Shown: one piece after another, positions 33,770 through 45,863 of the stretch
Position numbering within the stretch: the first letter of the stretch is position 1
Layout of the letters: each line of letters starts with the position of its first letter
Source of the DNA: Salvia splendens
Lineage: Eukaryota; Streptophyta; Magnoliopsida; Lamiales; Lamiaceae
Direction of reading: 5' to 3'
Assembly (NCBI RefSeq): GCF_004379255.2
Contig: NC_056033.1
Location: 40,388,719-40,452,718, forward strand
Length of the DNA stretch: 64,000 nt
Translations under genes and position numbers: made by a program
The notes under the pieces: generated by a model
What the model was told of the DNA's origin: nothing
What the model saw: only the letters and a program-made list of their open reading frames with translations
The model's database searches: none

Positions 33770-35147
33770 CTCCCTCGTCCTCGATTAATTGTCACTCTTT
33801 TACCAGGCACAGTTTTAAGAAATGTAAAGAAAAGTTGGTTGAAAAAGTTAGTGAAATGTGAGACGCACTTTTTTATATTGGTTTTAGAGTAAAGGCCAAA
33901 ATTGGTCCTGAACATATAGCCATTTTACGATTTTGGTCCTAAACATTATCTTTTGGATTTTTTGGTCCTGCACATATGGACATTTGATCATTTTGGTCCT
34001 CCGTCAATATTTCCGTTAAAAACTAACGGTCAACATTATCTTTTGGATTTTTTGGTCCTGCACATATAGACATTTGATCATTTTGGTCCTGCACATATGG
34101 AATTTTGATCATTTTGGTCCTCCGTCAACATTTTCGTTAAAAACTAACGGTCAACGGCCGATTTTTGACTAAAACAATGGATTGGGTCGGGTCGTGTTTG
34201 GGTCGGGTTTGGGTTATACGTTAAGAAAAAAATAATATTTTCTTAAAATCTAAGCATAATATTTTCGTTAAAATCTAAGCATAATATTCTTAAAAAATTA
34301 ATTAATATTTTTTAATTAATAAAATTAAAGTATAGTATTTTTTAATTAATTTTTTCATGAATTTGTAGAAAATATTATGCTTAGATTTTATTAAAAATAA
34401 TTTTTTAATTATTTAATTTTATTATATAGATTTAATATTAATATACTTTAATTTTATTATTTTGATTAAAAAATGATTATTTTAATTTGGTAATTTTTTA
34501 TTTTATTGTGTAATATCATGTTTAAATCGTATAATAACATCATGTTTTAGTCGTTATAATATTTTTAATCAACAAAAATAACTAAAAATTAAAGTTTTAT
34601 AATTTTTTAATTAATAAAAAATAATTATTTTTTTTCTTAACGTGTAACCCAAACCCGACCCAAACACGACCCGCCCCAACCCATTGTTTTAGTCAAAAAT
34701 CGGCCGTTGACCGTTAGTTTTTAACGAAAATGTTGACGGAGGACCAAAATGATCAAAATTCCATATGTGTAGGACCAAAATGATCAAATATCCATATGTG
34801 CAGGACCAAAAAATCCAAAAGATAATGTTGACCGTTAGTTTTTAACGAAAATGTTGACGGGGGACCAAAATGATCAAATTTCCATATGTGCAGGACCAAA
34901 ATGATCAAATGTCCATATGTGCAGGACCAAAAAATCTAAAAGATAATGTTTATGACCAAAATCGTAAAATGGCTATATGTTCAGGACCAATTTTGGCCTT
35001 TACTCTTGGTTTTATAATAAAATGTGACTGGAGTGAGTTAGTGGAATGTGTGACCTACTTACCATTTATGGTAAAAATGAAGTGTGACAATTATTGAGGG
35101 ACAGATCGAAATGGAAAAGAGTGACAATTAATCGGGGACGGGGGGAG
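33770..35147. mobile_element. Stowaway MITE interrupted by a Mutator-like foldback element
   Basis: Ends CTCCCTCGTCCTCGATTAAT and the complementary ATTAATCGGGGACGGGGGGAG, flanked by TA (33768-33769, 35148-35149). Removing the 33887-35005 insertion and one TSD leaves about 250 bp, close to the 261-bp relative at 32921-33181, which shows the uninterrupted target. Confidence 0.88.
33887..35005. mobile_element. Foldback Mutator-like MITE nested in a Stowaway
   Basis: A 1119-bp element with very long inverted repeats: the first and last roughly 350 bp are complementary, beginning GAGTAAAGGCCAAAATTGGT. A 9-bp TSD, TTGGTTTTA, stands at 33878-33886 and 35006-35014. Each arm has several copies of a TTTGGTCCTGCACATATGG unit. 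The centre is AT-rich. No coding frame of known type. Confidence 0.9.
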
Positions 35148-35197
35148 TATTAGCTTAAGATTCTTGCCCGGTTGGTCTTATGAATATATTCCCCTAA

Positions 35198-35723
35198 GGG
35201 CATCCATAGTGGAGCGGACGATAGGCCGCCCGATGCCTCGGGCGCGTCATCGTCCGCCACTGTGGGTGCGGGGACGACGGACGATGCATCGTCCGCCCAC
35301 TGTGGGCGACGCGGACGATGCAACGCGTTTTTGTTTTTTTTTTCAAAATTTGTCTATTTAAACCTCGATTGTCATTCTATTTTTCATACGAACATTTCTC
35401 TCATCTCTCACATTTCTCTCATCTCTCACATTTCTCCATCTCTCACAAACCAAAATGAACCACGACGACGACCGGAGTTCCTCGGAGGACGGTAGTCCGA
35501 CCTTGACTCGAGCCTTAAATGCAGTCGTGCAAGACGCAATGGCGGAATGCTTAGCCATAATGCAACGCGAGGAGCCGTGCAAGACCCAATTTTTGTAGTT
35601 ATTTAAATATTCAAATAGAAGAAAATGCTTAGGGCGCCCCACTGCATGTGGAAGGGCAGGAGGATAAAATGTTGACGTGGCGGTGCATAGGGCGGGTTTT
35701 AGGGCGTCCCAATGTGGATGCTC
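35198..35723. mobile_element. PIF/Harbinger-like MITE
   Basis: A 526-bp element with ends GGGCATCCATAGTGG / CCAATGTGGATGCTC and TSD TAA (35195-35197, 35724-35726). The GC-rich left end has repeated GCGGACGATGCATCGTCCGC-like inverted motifs. It is a different family from the 2390-7069 elements. Confidence 0.8.
35455..35598 (+). pseudogene. Short ORF remnant in the Harbinger MITE
   Basis: 47 aa, MNHDDDRSSSEDGSPTLTRA onward, after a pyrimidine-rich leader with CATTTCTCTCATCTCTCA repeats. It is probably the 5' end of an element gene retained after internal deletion. No domain can be assigned. Confidence 0.35.
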
Positions 35724-35726
35724 TAA

Positions 35727-38700
35727 GTGGGAAGTCTTATTGTCTTGCTACCCCGCGACCTTGATGTTTTCAGACTTCGGTCATCGTTTGTATATGAACT
35801 TACAAATTTGAACTTATTGAATTATCAATTTATCACACTCACACTGGATCGATGAGAGCCAAAACTAATCAAAAAGAAAGAAAGAACAGGTAACTAATTC
35901 ATGATTCAGATCCATTTTCAGCCTTACATGTATAATGTCTATTTCATAAAGTGCAAAATTCAATAAAAATCGATTAGCTACAAATAAGTGAATATGAAGA
36001 GTATTGCAAATTTGCAATAATAGAGTGGTCCACTGAATTTGTTCTATTTTATGTTAAACGATTAGAAACACTGGTCCATTGCGTAATTATGATATAAATA
36101 TATTGCTCATAATTCATACTAATACTATTTTATTTTCGTTCTTCCTACATTTTAATTGAAATCAAACAATAATTTATTGCGATTTTCTTCCTATAAATTG
36201 TCTCCATTTATATCCAGTCTTGACCGACCTAGTGTTTGGGAGCAATATTCTAAAAAACTCGTGGAGTCCTGGTACTAAAGGTAACAATTAATTATAATTG
36301 TTTTTGTTTTTATTTATGGATTTATCCTATAGAAGGAAATTATATGATGTAGCCTACATATCTAATGTGAGCAACACTATCTTTCGATGCACTTTTAGCG
36401 CCGTTCGTTTTATATATTTAGAATCAGCGTTAAACATCGAACGAGTGGTGCTTACATAAGGTATGTAACATGCTCCCTCCGTTCATGAAAATTAGTCTCA
36501 TTTCTAAAAATGGAAAATTTATCTCTCATACTTTCCCCACTTTTCTCCTCCATCTCATACTTTACCCAATTTTTTCTCCCTACTTCTATTACTTTACACA
36601 CTTTTTCCCCGTTCTCTCTCTTACTTTATAATTTTTTTCTTAAAACTCATGTCAACCACAAATGAGGTTATTTTTTGTGGACAAAGGGTATCATTTCTCA
36701 TCATATGAAAATGTTATTATATACCTATGCCAAGCATCACTCATAAACAATGTTCTTGTTTACTCCATGCTAGCATTATTTGTGTTTGTTTTATACATTT
36801 GTTTTAATTCTAATAGTATGAATTTTACGAATTATATACTTCTTTGATTTTGTTCAACTTAATCACAGTGTTATTTGTTTTCTAATAGTAATAATTTTCA
36901 TCTTCCTATACTTCTTTGATTCTGTTCAACTATTCCCTAAAAAAGGAAAATCTAAATTATACCCAAGGAGCTAGCTATATCTTTTTCCAGATTAAAATTG
37001 CATGTACCTTCGAGATTTCATTATTTATTTAGTGTCAAAGAACCAAAGAAACATAGACAGTCATGGAAGCAACATAATGGAGCTAGATACTAGTGTGAAC
37101 TGAAACTAGAACCACTAAATCAATGACATTGCTTTGAACTCAAAAAAAGAAGATGAAATTCATGACTTGAACCCAAATCAAAAAGAAATCTTCCATAAAT
37201 GTCAATTTATGAATCAATATTTTATTGTTTTTACGATTGCAACATTGGACTACAAGTTAAGAAAACTGTTACAACCCACACCAGAATTCTTTTGCACTAA
37301 TTCTTGAACTACTTCACTCATAAGGAATAGAATTGTGAGAAAGCTCACACAGTTTTCTCAAATTCACATTTCTTGACCTAACTTATAATCCTTTGTAGTT
37401 TCCATTAATCCCATTGTTAATTAGTTTAATTTGGTGTGGTAAATAAAATCTCACCACAAACTTCATGAGTCCCCACTTCACTTCGTTGATTAGTTACATG
37501 TCTTCAAGATCATAGTTTGTCAATCATTGGTAGTTAAGTTATACTTTTAGTTTGCTTCACATAAATGTTTCTTATACAACATATACATATATGAATGATC
37601 GAATTCATGTATGTCCCACTCTTCATGTACGAATTATACCAATCCGGTGTATAGATCAAAACTAAATGGACGGTCGAGATTGATTTTTACGCTTAATAAT
37701 GCATTTTATATAGTACGGTAATGCATCTATTTATGACAATACAGTTCATACAAGATCAATTGTTTAGATTAATGAGGTCTAGTCCAAGTGACCAAAAAGA
37801 CTTAGTATCAAATATATAAGTAAATATCTAGATTCATTCATAGTTCTTATAGAGGAAGATTTTTTTATTTAATAGTCTCCATTTTTATATTCGAAAATTA
37901 GAAGGGCATTGCATAAAAGAAGGTGTGTAATGTCAATTGTATGACTAGGGCTAAGTACTATGCAATTATAACTTTTAGTCTATAGATATTAGGGTAATTG
38001 GGGAACACTCTAAACATAATAGACAATAGCCAAAAAATGACAACTCCATTGCCTACTCCAACCCTAGCTAATTAATTATTTTAGATTATTATTGGTCCCT
38101 CATCAATATAAGCACCATATTTGGAAAAGCAAAAAAATGAACCCAATCAAGAATTAACCCCAAATCCATGAGTATTAGCTTTCTCGAAATTAATTTGCAG
38201 GTTACAACTTAGCTATCTAAATTGTGGTTAGAAAGACAAATAATTTTTGGTGGTTTATGCCTATCAAGAATCAATGAATTATAATAGTATCATTACTTGG
38301 CTTTTTTTGAGAGGTTGGGCAAAAGTCTGATTTTGTTGGTTAGAATTAGATGGGATATGACTGAATTTAGTTAGATGATGAATGCCATTTAAGAATTTAA
38401 TTGCTGTTGAAAGTTGGTGATTTAATTTCTCTAAGTTTTATATCTTATTCATTAAATGCGTAAAGCTTAAGGTTTTGTGTGAAAGCCGAGTTTCTGGAGT
38501 TGATCTCATTTTCATTTCATCTCATTTGATGTTGACTCCTTACTTGGATACTTTTCTTATATTATTGGACAATGAACTTAGCTCCCCATATGTTGTTATT
38601 AATTTGCATAATATCATTATTAATTTTACATGTGCTACTTTAATTGTTATAAGAAAATTAACACGTAATTTTTTTATAACGAAAAGATGCAAACTGAAGA

Positions 38701-38822
38701 CAACTAAAATTCATACTCTAAGACACTTAGTCTAAGGAAAACAACTTATTAGGAAACCAAAAGCTATATATGCATGTCAATTAATAACCTTGTATGATTA
38801 AATCGAATTGTTAAGTAAGAAA
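35727..38822. other. AT-rich intergenic DNA
   Basis: Three kilobases without a recognisable gene. It holds one degenerate Stowaway (listed separately). Short ORFs such as 36662-36847 and 38475-38735 look random. Confidence 0.5.
36473..36688. mobile_element. Degenerate Stowaway MITE
   Basis: The left end CTCCCTCCGTTCATGAAAAT pairs imperfectly with a right end ending GGACAAAGGG. The right flank is TA; the left is TG, probably mutated. Confidence 0.5.
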
Positions 38823-38824
38823 TA

Positions 38825-39037
38825 CTCCCTCGTCCCACTCAAGATGACCACATTCTTGAGTGGTATGAGATTTTAGGAAGTGTTGTTAGGTGGAACAAAG
38901 TAGATAGGAAAAAATGTAGTTGAATATTTTAATGAGAAGAGAGGAGAGAGGAGATTATTTCCAAAATTGGAAAGTGGTCATCTTGATTGGAACAAACAAA
39001 AAATGAAAGGTGGTTATCTTGAATGCTACAGAGGGAG
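38825..39037. mobile_element. Stowaway MITE (213 bp)
   Basis: The left end CTCCCTCGTCCCACTCAAG pairs with a right end ending CTACAGAGGGAG; TA flanks at 38823-38824 and 39038-39039. Subterminal AAGATGACCA / TGGTTATCTT are complementary. Confidence 0.8.
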
Positions 39038-39039
39038 TA

Positions 39040-41289
39040 TAATTAATATCCATGAAACTAGAGAATGATGAGGACAAAATCACATGGTTGTGGGACTAAA
39101 AATTCTTCACTATCCAATGCAATTTGCTTTATATTTTTTTCTTTCATCATCTAAGTTTGTATTTGGTCACTACTTTGTTCCTAAATCCATCTTTTTCCTT
39201 ATTTCCTTTGGATCACATGCTCCCACATTTCTTTCTCTACTAACATTATTCTTATCTCTCTTTCTGTCTACTTTTACTCTATCAACCCCACATCCATTAT
39301 CTTATAGTACTAAACTAAATTAAATCATTCTTACTATCATAATTAGCTGGGATTATGAGATCGATCTATTCTTAGTTAATTATACTTTTTGTTTGCATCG
39401 ATCAATACCGTAGTTACGCTAATCAGTGCATCATGCAATTCTTGGATTGTGGAGTGCTCTTACATATTTTACTTGGAAATGTTGTGGTGAATATTAGTAT
39501 TATTTTGTTTTATATTTTCATATTCCAGTTCGATTATTTTAGTGTATTATTAAAAGATAACTCGTTTCTTTATTTTTAAGATAATTAACCACTAGTATAT
39601 AAGTTAGTATATAAATCATTAAATTGTGTGAATTATTATTATTATTGTTATTATTATTACTATTATCTAAATAAGAAATCTTGGACCCTCAATCTCAAAG
39701 CTAATGTGCCCAAATAAAAAGAATTTAGGAATTAAGATCTTGCAATGATGTCCACGTGGTCCTCCACTTATGCGAAAATCTGATTTTGGTACTTTAATTA
39801 ATTTAATTTTTCTCTCTCTCACACACACACAGTCACACACACACTGTGGACATATCATGTGCATATCTAAAGATTTCTGTTTTAGGCATGCCTTAGCATC
39901 TCACTTCAATTCTATTCGTCAAGCACATGTTCACGAACAAATATATATGCATGTACAACATTATATGACGAGATTTTCTTGCATGCTTGCTTCATTCAAT
40001 ATTGCAATGTATATTCTTTTTTGCATATGCAGCATTTTCCAATTTTTCTTTTATTTTATTATACTATGTAAATGTGAATTGTGCTTTCGGTTGAACGTGT
40101 CAAAAGGCTAGCTAGTAGTAGTACAAAAGAATAACTCAACAACTTAAATTAAATCAATCAAACGTCACTCAACTATGGTTTTTCCTTTTTTTATTAATAT
40201 TTAAATTTATCTTTATGAGTTTGACTTCATACTAAAACAAACTTCAAAAAAATAACATAGAAAACAAATACTCCACTATATAGATCCAAATGCGAAGAAT
40301 TAAAACAAGATTATCTGCAAAGAGTGCTAATTAATGAAAAATAATCCGAGGAATATTTTACAACTCATCTATCATGTGGGTAGGCAACTAGGATATTCTT
40401 GGTCGGTCGCAATTAATTTATTAAAATATGTGTATTTTCTTTGACTTCTGCCCAGTTCTCCTTTTCCAGTTATTCACCTCACCACTCCTTTCTTATTGAG
40501 TTTTAATCAAGAAAAGAATCCATTGCTTTTGCAATATTCTTTCCTTATCTTTCTCAATAATATTGAGTTTCCATATTTATACAAGCCCAATTGTTTTGGG
40601 GCGGACAAGTCCATCGATAAATAAATTAGTTGTATATGTTTCAAGCAGAGGTTCTTTGGTTAATATAAATCCTTCTAAATTCCATCGGTAATCTGTAACG
40701 AACAAATATCTGTCAGTAAATCCGTCGATAAATTGTAGCCGGTTATCGGGCCAAGCCTTAAAATTATTAACATTAAATTGAAGATCGAATGATTCTTGTT
40801 ATATTTATGAACATTAGTTTGAGCTATCAAATTTGCCTACATATAAAATAGAGCAAGTAAAAATTTAAAATAGAGCATGATCCAATGGGCAGGTCAGCCT
40901 ACCCAAGTTAGGACTGGGTTCAGCTTAAAACAATAGGCCAAGAACATAAACAACGGGCTAAAGGCCCTCCGGTCAGGCTGACCGGGCACTGGAGCTCAAA
41001 AGTATGGGGTTTACGAGCCAAAAAGCCTGCCTAAGTTTTATTAATGATATAGTACTAGTACTATATTTCATTTTATTCATGTATAATAATTAACACAGAC
41101 ATGGTTAAATTTAGCTGATCTTTTTTATCCTTGGAAAGATTATTAGTACAAACCTTTCATTTCTCGTGAGTGACAATGGTGGAATTAATATTAAATCACA
41201 TATCAGACACAGGCAGTGCAGAACAGAGAAAAGTTCACCTACTGTTTCGTGCTGGAGATATACAACAAATAACTAAACAGGAATGGACA
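39040..41289. other. Intergenic DNA between MITE field and RPS20
   Basis: AT-rich; ATT repeats near 39637 and a CA microsatellite at about 39822-39845. The last 100 bases or so are the presumed RPS20 3' UTR. No gene seen. Confidence 0.5.
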
Positions 41290-42576
41290 TTACACCGTCG
41301 TGGCTTCAGAAGGAGAAGGCTTGTACCAGCCATGGTGGATCTCAACAGCCTTCTTCCTTCTAGCAAGCCGGGACTTTCTCCTTGCCCCAGTATTCCGGTG
41401 GAGGGTTCCTGCTTTCACAGCTTTATCAATTGCGGAGTATGCTTCAGCGATCATCTTCTCGATTGGGAGAATTTCCTCGGCCTCAACCCCTTGCTTCTTC
41501 ACCAGAACTTCAAGTGCTTCAAGAACCTACACCAAGTAATAGGATTTGCATCAGCAACATCACAACCTCATTTAAGTTGACTTAACTAATGCAATTTATT
41601 GCAGAAATAAGGGGGGCATGAAATCAGCAAACATTTAGGGATAGTTCTTTATATCTAAGTGATATGATAATAACCATCAAAACTGCGAAAACAATACCCT
41701 GAAAAGGTTCTTCAGCTGAATGACGGTTAGAGTGGTCGAGAGTCACATAACAAATTCAGAAACCAGTTTGAATGCGTAGGCTTACGAGTTCTTATAATCA
41801 ACCCACCAATACTCATGATACCACATCCAAACATATTCCCCAAAACCAATCCCTCCACTTTCAGTTTCAATTTCAATAAATAGTTCTGAAGCATAGATGT
41901 GGCTGTGCTCTACATTGCATTCTAATTGAGCTAATATAGAAATTTTCAGCCATCTCAAGGTTATTATGAACATAAAAATTAACATGGTATCACAAAATTT
42001 CCCCCTCAATGCTAAATGAGGAGTGTATCCTAATTTAGTCGAAATGAGTTGAAAAACTCAGCAGTTCCATAAAATCCACCATACAAATAGAATCACATCA
42101 TAGATATGGTAAGACAGCAATTAGCAGATATTGATGGGGTGAATTGAGATAGTGTAAGTAACCTAACCTTCTTCATCCTGGTCCTAACTTCGGATTTCTT
42201 GGCCTTGTGGTAAATTCGCCTCTTCTCCGCTTGGCGAGCCCTCTTTGCCGCAGAATCCGCCTTCTTCGTCCCCACTTCGCACACAATCGAGCGCCGGTTA
42301 GGGCTCAATTGCACCGGGCAGACCGACACCAAACCTAATTTAATGAAAGGAAAAATGAAATTAAAGACAACTCGATTAAATATTGAGAGGAAACAGGAAT
42401 TCGAACATTGTTGTATTTCACTTCTCACCTCTTGAGAAAAGACTGAGGGTAGAAGTGTTGGACGAGAAGCTGAGCGGCTTGAATGCAGCATTTGGGGAGG
42501 TGCAGAGGGAGAGCGTATTCAGCTTGGCGGTTAGTCCGTAACAGGAAACGACGCAATGCGCCATCGCTGCAGCCAT
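41290..42576 (-). CDS. RPS20: Plastid 30S ribosomal protein S20 (bS20c), nuclear gene
   Basis: Structural protein of the chloroplast small ribosomal subunit; binds 16S rRNA. Three exons (42576-42429, 42334-42168, 41526-41290) join in frame to 183 aa. The first 60 or so residues are Ser/Thr-rich and low in acidic residues ([20 protein letters not shown]), a plastid transit peptide. The mature protein has the S20 signature: [20 protein letters not shown], then SEVRTRMKK, the [20 protein letters not shown] helix and [17 protein letters not shown] near the C-terminus. Splice borders are GT-AG. The start is the first ATG of the transit peptide; an upstream in-frame extension to 42702 has no matching features. 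It diverges from the SPRY gene across 924 bp. Confidence 0.95.
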
Positions 42577-43500
42577 TCCAAGGTGAGACTGTGCGTGTGA
42601 AGATGTTTGTGGATTAGATAAAAAGAGAAGAAGATAAATTTCGTGAAGAAGAAGATGAGGTTTCTGATCTGATTCTAAGGCTATTGGGCTCGGCCCAACC
42701 AATTCGCTTAATTATTGATGTTGGGCTTATACTTATATTACAGTAATAATTAATAAATAAATAAATAAATTGTTAAAGATGTGCTGGTTACAAATAATGG
42801 ACTCGGTTGACAAAATCAATACCTTCCAACTGTACAAAATTATCCAACCATAATCAGCCACATACATATCAGCAAAGCAAATAGTAGTACTCCTCCTAGT
42901 ATTCACATTCTCACATTATATTCCATTTTTAATATTTGAAAAATAAAATTTAACTTTCAAATTTAACTTATCTTTTAATTAAGTATATAATAAATGTCTG
43001 TGGTACATGTGTTGTACGCAGATTATGACATTAATTAAGTAGGATGGTCAATAAAGAAATCTCTAGGTCGTGTCTGACTGACACAGATATGAAAATTGAT
43101 GTATTTTATTCAATATTACGAAAATAAGGTGATTTAAGCATCGAATATTGCCGATTTATCTCTTTTTAAGAATAAGATTACTCTTTTTATTTTCTTATTT
43201 TTAACCAAACATCAAAAATATTATTAGAATTAATTTAATTTCTGAGAGGCAAACAAACATAGCCTTAAATCTAAAATGCATTTCCACCATAACAACAGAG
43301 ATTTCCACCTTTGCATATTTCCATAATTTATTACTCCTACTTCTCCTTTCCCTCTCTAGACTCATCTGCTGCCATTGTTGAATTGAGTTGAACGGTTCCT
43401 AGTCCGCGCTCTAGCGTTCAATCGAAACCAAAACAAACTCATCTGCAACAGAAGAATCGAATCAATTCAATTAAGTTCATTTTCTGTGAAGAAATTCGAG
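42577..43500. promoter_or_regulatory. Divergent promoter region, RPS20 / SPRY gene
   Basis: A 924-bp spacer between two divergently transcribed genes. It must hold both promoters and 5' UTRs. A CT-rich tract at about 43334-43366 lies upstream of the SPRY start. No clear TATA box for either gene. Confidence 0.5.
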
Positions 43501-45656
43501 ATGATCGGATGGCTACACATAGCTCTCATAGCAGTCTCTACAGCATTCGTAGCGCTCGTGTTATTCTTAATAATTCAACGATGGAGTCGATTCAGAAAGC
43601 GTCGTAACGATCAAGCTGAGAGAGGTCAAAATCTGCAAAACGGCATAGCTAGGCTTCACCAAGTCAGCCCTCACCACCACCACCTAGACGTGGCGGGGAA
43701 AGCCAACAATTACCTCTTCCGGCGCGGCGGTGCGTTCAGCTGGTCGGAACACCCCTCTCTCGTCACCGACGCAGTCGAGAACGGCTGGTCGCGATTCGCC
43801 TTCGCCGCCGTGGTGAAATCGTCTCCGTCGGTGAAATCGGCGCGGTCGCTGCTCGGCGCGTGCGGTAACGGCGGCGATAATCGCGGCATCGAGGTCGGGT
43901 GGGAGGTCTGCGAGGGATCGGCTGATTTTGTGCAGAAAATTCGGCTGAATCCGGCGGGATCGTCGATTGCGGTGGTGAGGGCGGCGCTGCCGCTGCCGGG
44001 GCCGAATTTGGGGAATTCGTCGTTCCCGCAGGAGGCGTATTTCGAGGTGACGGTGGTGGCGTGCGGCGGCGAACTTGCGGGGGAACAGCAGGCTGGGAGG
44101 GAGAGGAGAGGGGGATCGGAAGGGGATGATAAGGTTAAGCTGATCGATGAGGATTTCAATGCGAAAAACAGTCCGGATTCGTTGAATTGTAGCGCGAGCA
44201 GCCATAGCCAGAGAAGGAGGAAGGGCGAAGAGGGTATAATTGGAAAAAACGATGCGAAAATTGATGGTGTTTTGCTGTGTGTGGGGCTCACAAGGGTCAA
44301 TCCTCTTCCATTTAGATTTCCCGGCACTTTTCCGACTTCCATTGGCTTCAATTCGACCGGCTCTCTCTCTCTAGATGGTAACATCTCTCTCTAGATTACC
44401 TTTTTCAAAGCATTTAGCATAGAATCAGTGCTTTTTTTCTAACACTATGATGCGTGACTCTGAAAATGAGAAAAAGGAAAGAGACATGTTATTCGTATCA
44501 TATTTTGTCTTTCTCTCATGCACTTCGTTAGGGAAATGATTATACTTTTATAATGGCAACAAAAGTCATTGAGTTTAATCAAACTTAAAGTATAATTGAT
44601 AAAATTATGAAGTTTAGATTTGTTTGTAATTATACTATAACCAATTCTTTTGGTGAAATTATAGTACTGCTCTATTTGATATCATATGATATGATATACT
44701 AGACTGAAATTAAACATTGGCGTTATTGTTGATGATTTTAACAATGTCGTCTATTCACGAAGACAACAACGACGTCGTTTAGTTGAAAAAAAATTAGCAA
44801 TCTATTGCACATAGGTGACTGGATTTTTCTCATCGTGAAATGATGGCGAACAAATCCAAAATTTATGGTAGTCCGATTGATTTGTAAAGTTGCGAGAAAA
44901 ATTTTGACCGAATTTCATGGTTTTTACTTTTTTATTCGATTCTAAGTGAAACAAAATGAGATTTCAAGGATAAATATCTCAATTTGAGATTATAGGTTAT
45001 TGTGAATAGGCTAAGGATCTGGCTTAGGCTATCGATCGACTATATTTCTCCAATTTGAGTTCCAACCAATGTAACAATCAAACATGAAGATGCAAAACTT
45101 TCATTTGTAGTTCACCATGATCAATTATGAATATCACCTGTCATCTCAAATGTATGTTCGGCTCGATCCAGGAACGAAACTCGTGGCAGAGTCTGAGGCC
45201 GGCAACTGGGGGAGGAAGGACAGGGTGGTCGGATGTGGCTACAATCCGGGGCATAGGAAGGTTTTCTTCACGGTCGACTCAAAAGTAGTCCACGAGGTCC
45301 ACTGCAAGACCGAGGACTACTGTGCCCCCCTCTACCCGACCCTGGCAGCCAATGGGGACACTGTAGTTCTGGTGAACCTTGGGCAGAGCCCTTTTAGATT
45401 CGAGCCTGCGAATCTGCAACGGAGTCCCAACCCCTGCTTCATGGGGACATCCCCTGCACTAGGGTATGAAGATAGCAAGGAGCTTTTCTCAATGGGGAGG
45501 ATTGATTCACTGTGGATGCAGAGGAGTGCAGCCAGAAGCAACAACAACACAGTCAGTAGCATCAAATCTTTGCAAGAATACGATCAAGAATCTGAGGGTG
45601 ATCTGTTTGAGATTGTCTTGGAAAGTTCTGGAAGATCTCCCTATACAGGGGCGTAG
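43501..45656 (+). CDS. Membrane-anchored SPRY domain protein with transposon-derived C-terminus
   Basis: Two exons (43501-44377, 45172-45656) join in frame to 453 aa; donor GATG|GTAACA, acceptor GATCCAG|GAACG, restoring SLDGTKLVAESE. Residues about 5-28 form one transmembrane helix (IALIAVSTAFVALVLFLII) followed by a basic stop-transfer stretch. The SPRY fold follows: IEVGWEVCEGSADF, LCVGLTRVNPLPFRFPG, GFNSTGSLSLDG, VVGCGYNPGHRKVFFTVDS and PLYPTLAANGDTVVLVNLG. The C-terminus ends ESSGRSPYTGA. SPRY domains mediate protein binding; the role of this plant membrane family is not established. The last three codons and the stop lie in a hAT element (45646 onward): without it the frame would read PYTSTNTH and stop at 45861-45863. 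The ATG at 43501 is preferred since no ATG precedes it in frame. Confidence 0.88.
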
Positions 45657-45835
45657 CCACCTTATGAGGACATGGGGCAATTGCCCCTCCTCATCCACTC
45701 ATTCTCTTATATATTTATACATAAATTTTTAATTATGTACTTTAACCACACTAAATACCCCTTCTCAAATACATAAAATTTTTCTATGTATTATATTTTT
45801 GCCCCTTCTCCAATAAAATCCTGGCTCCGCCCCTG
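45646..45835. mobile_element. hAT MITE at the 3' end of the SPRY coding sequence
   Basis: A 190-bp element. TIRs CAGGGGCGTAGCCACC and the complement of GGCTCCGCCCCTG; perfect 8-bp TSD TCCCTATA at 45638-45645 and 45836-45843. It supplies the GCG TAG that ends the SPRY frame. Confidence 0.9.
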
Positions 45836-45863
45836 TCCCTATACTTCTACAAATACTCACTAG

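Noticed and set aside
36662..36847. Small hydrophobic ORFs in AT-rich intergenic DNA (also 39084-39323, 38475-38735)
   Set aside because: Leu/Phe/Ile-rich composition is expected of random AT-rich translation; there is no promoter, splice or family evidence.
42577..42702. N-terminal extension of RPS20 to 42702
   Set aside because: The added residues do not resemble a transit peptide; the MAAAMAHC start gives a normal plastid precursor.
43684..44384. Minus-strand ORFs of 173 and 224 aa opposite the SPRY gene
   Set aside because: They are shadows of a GC-rich coding exon; the peptides lack domains and the plus strand encodes a clear SPRY protein.
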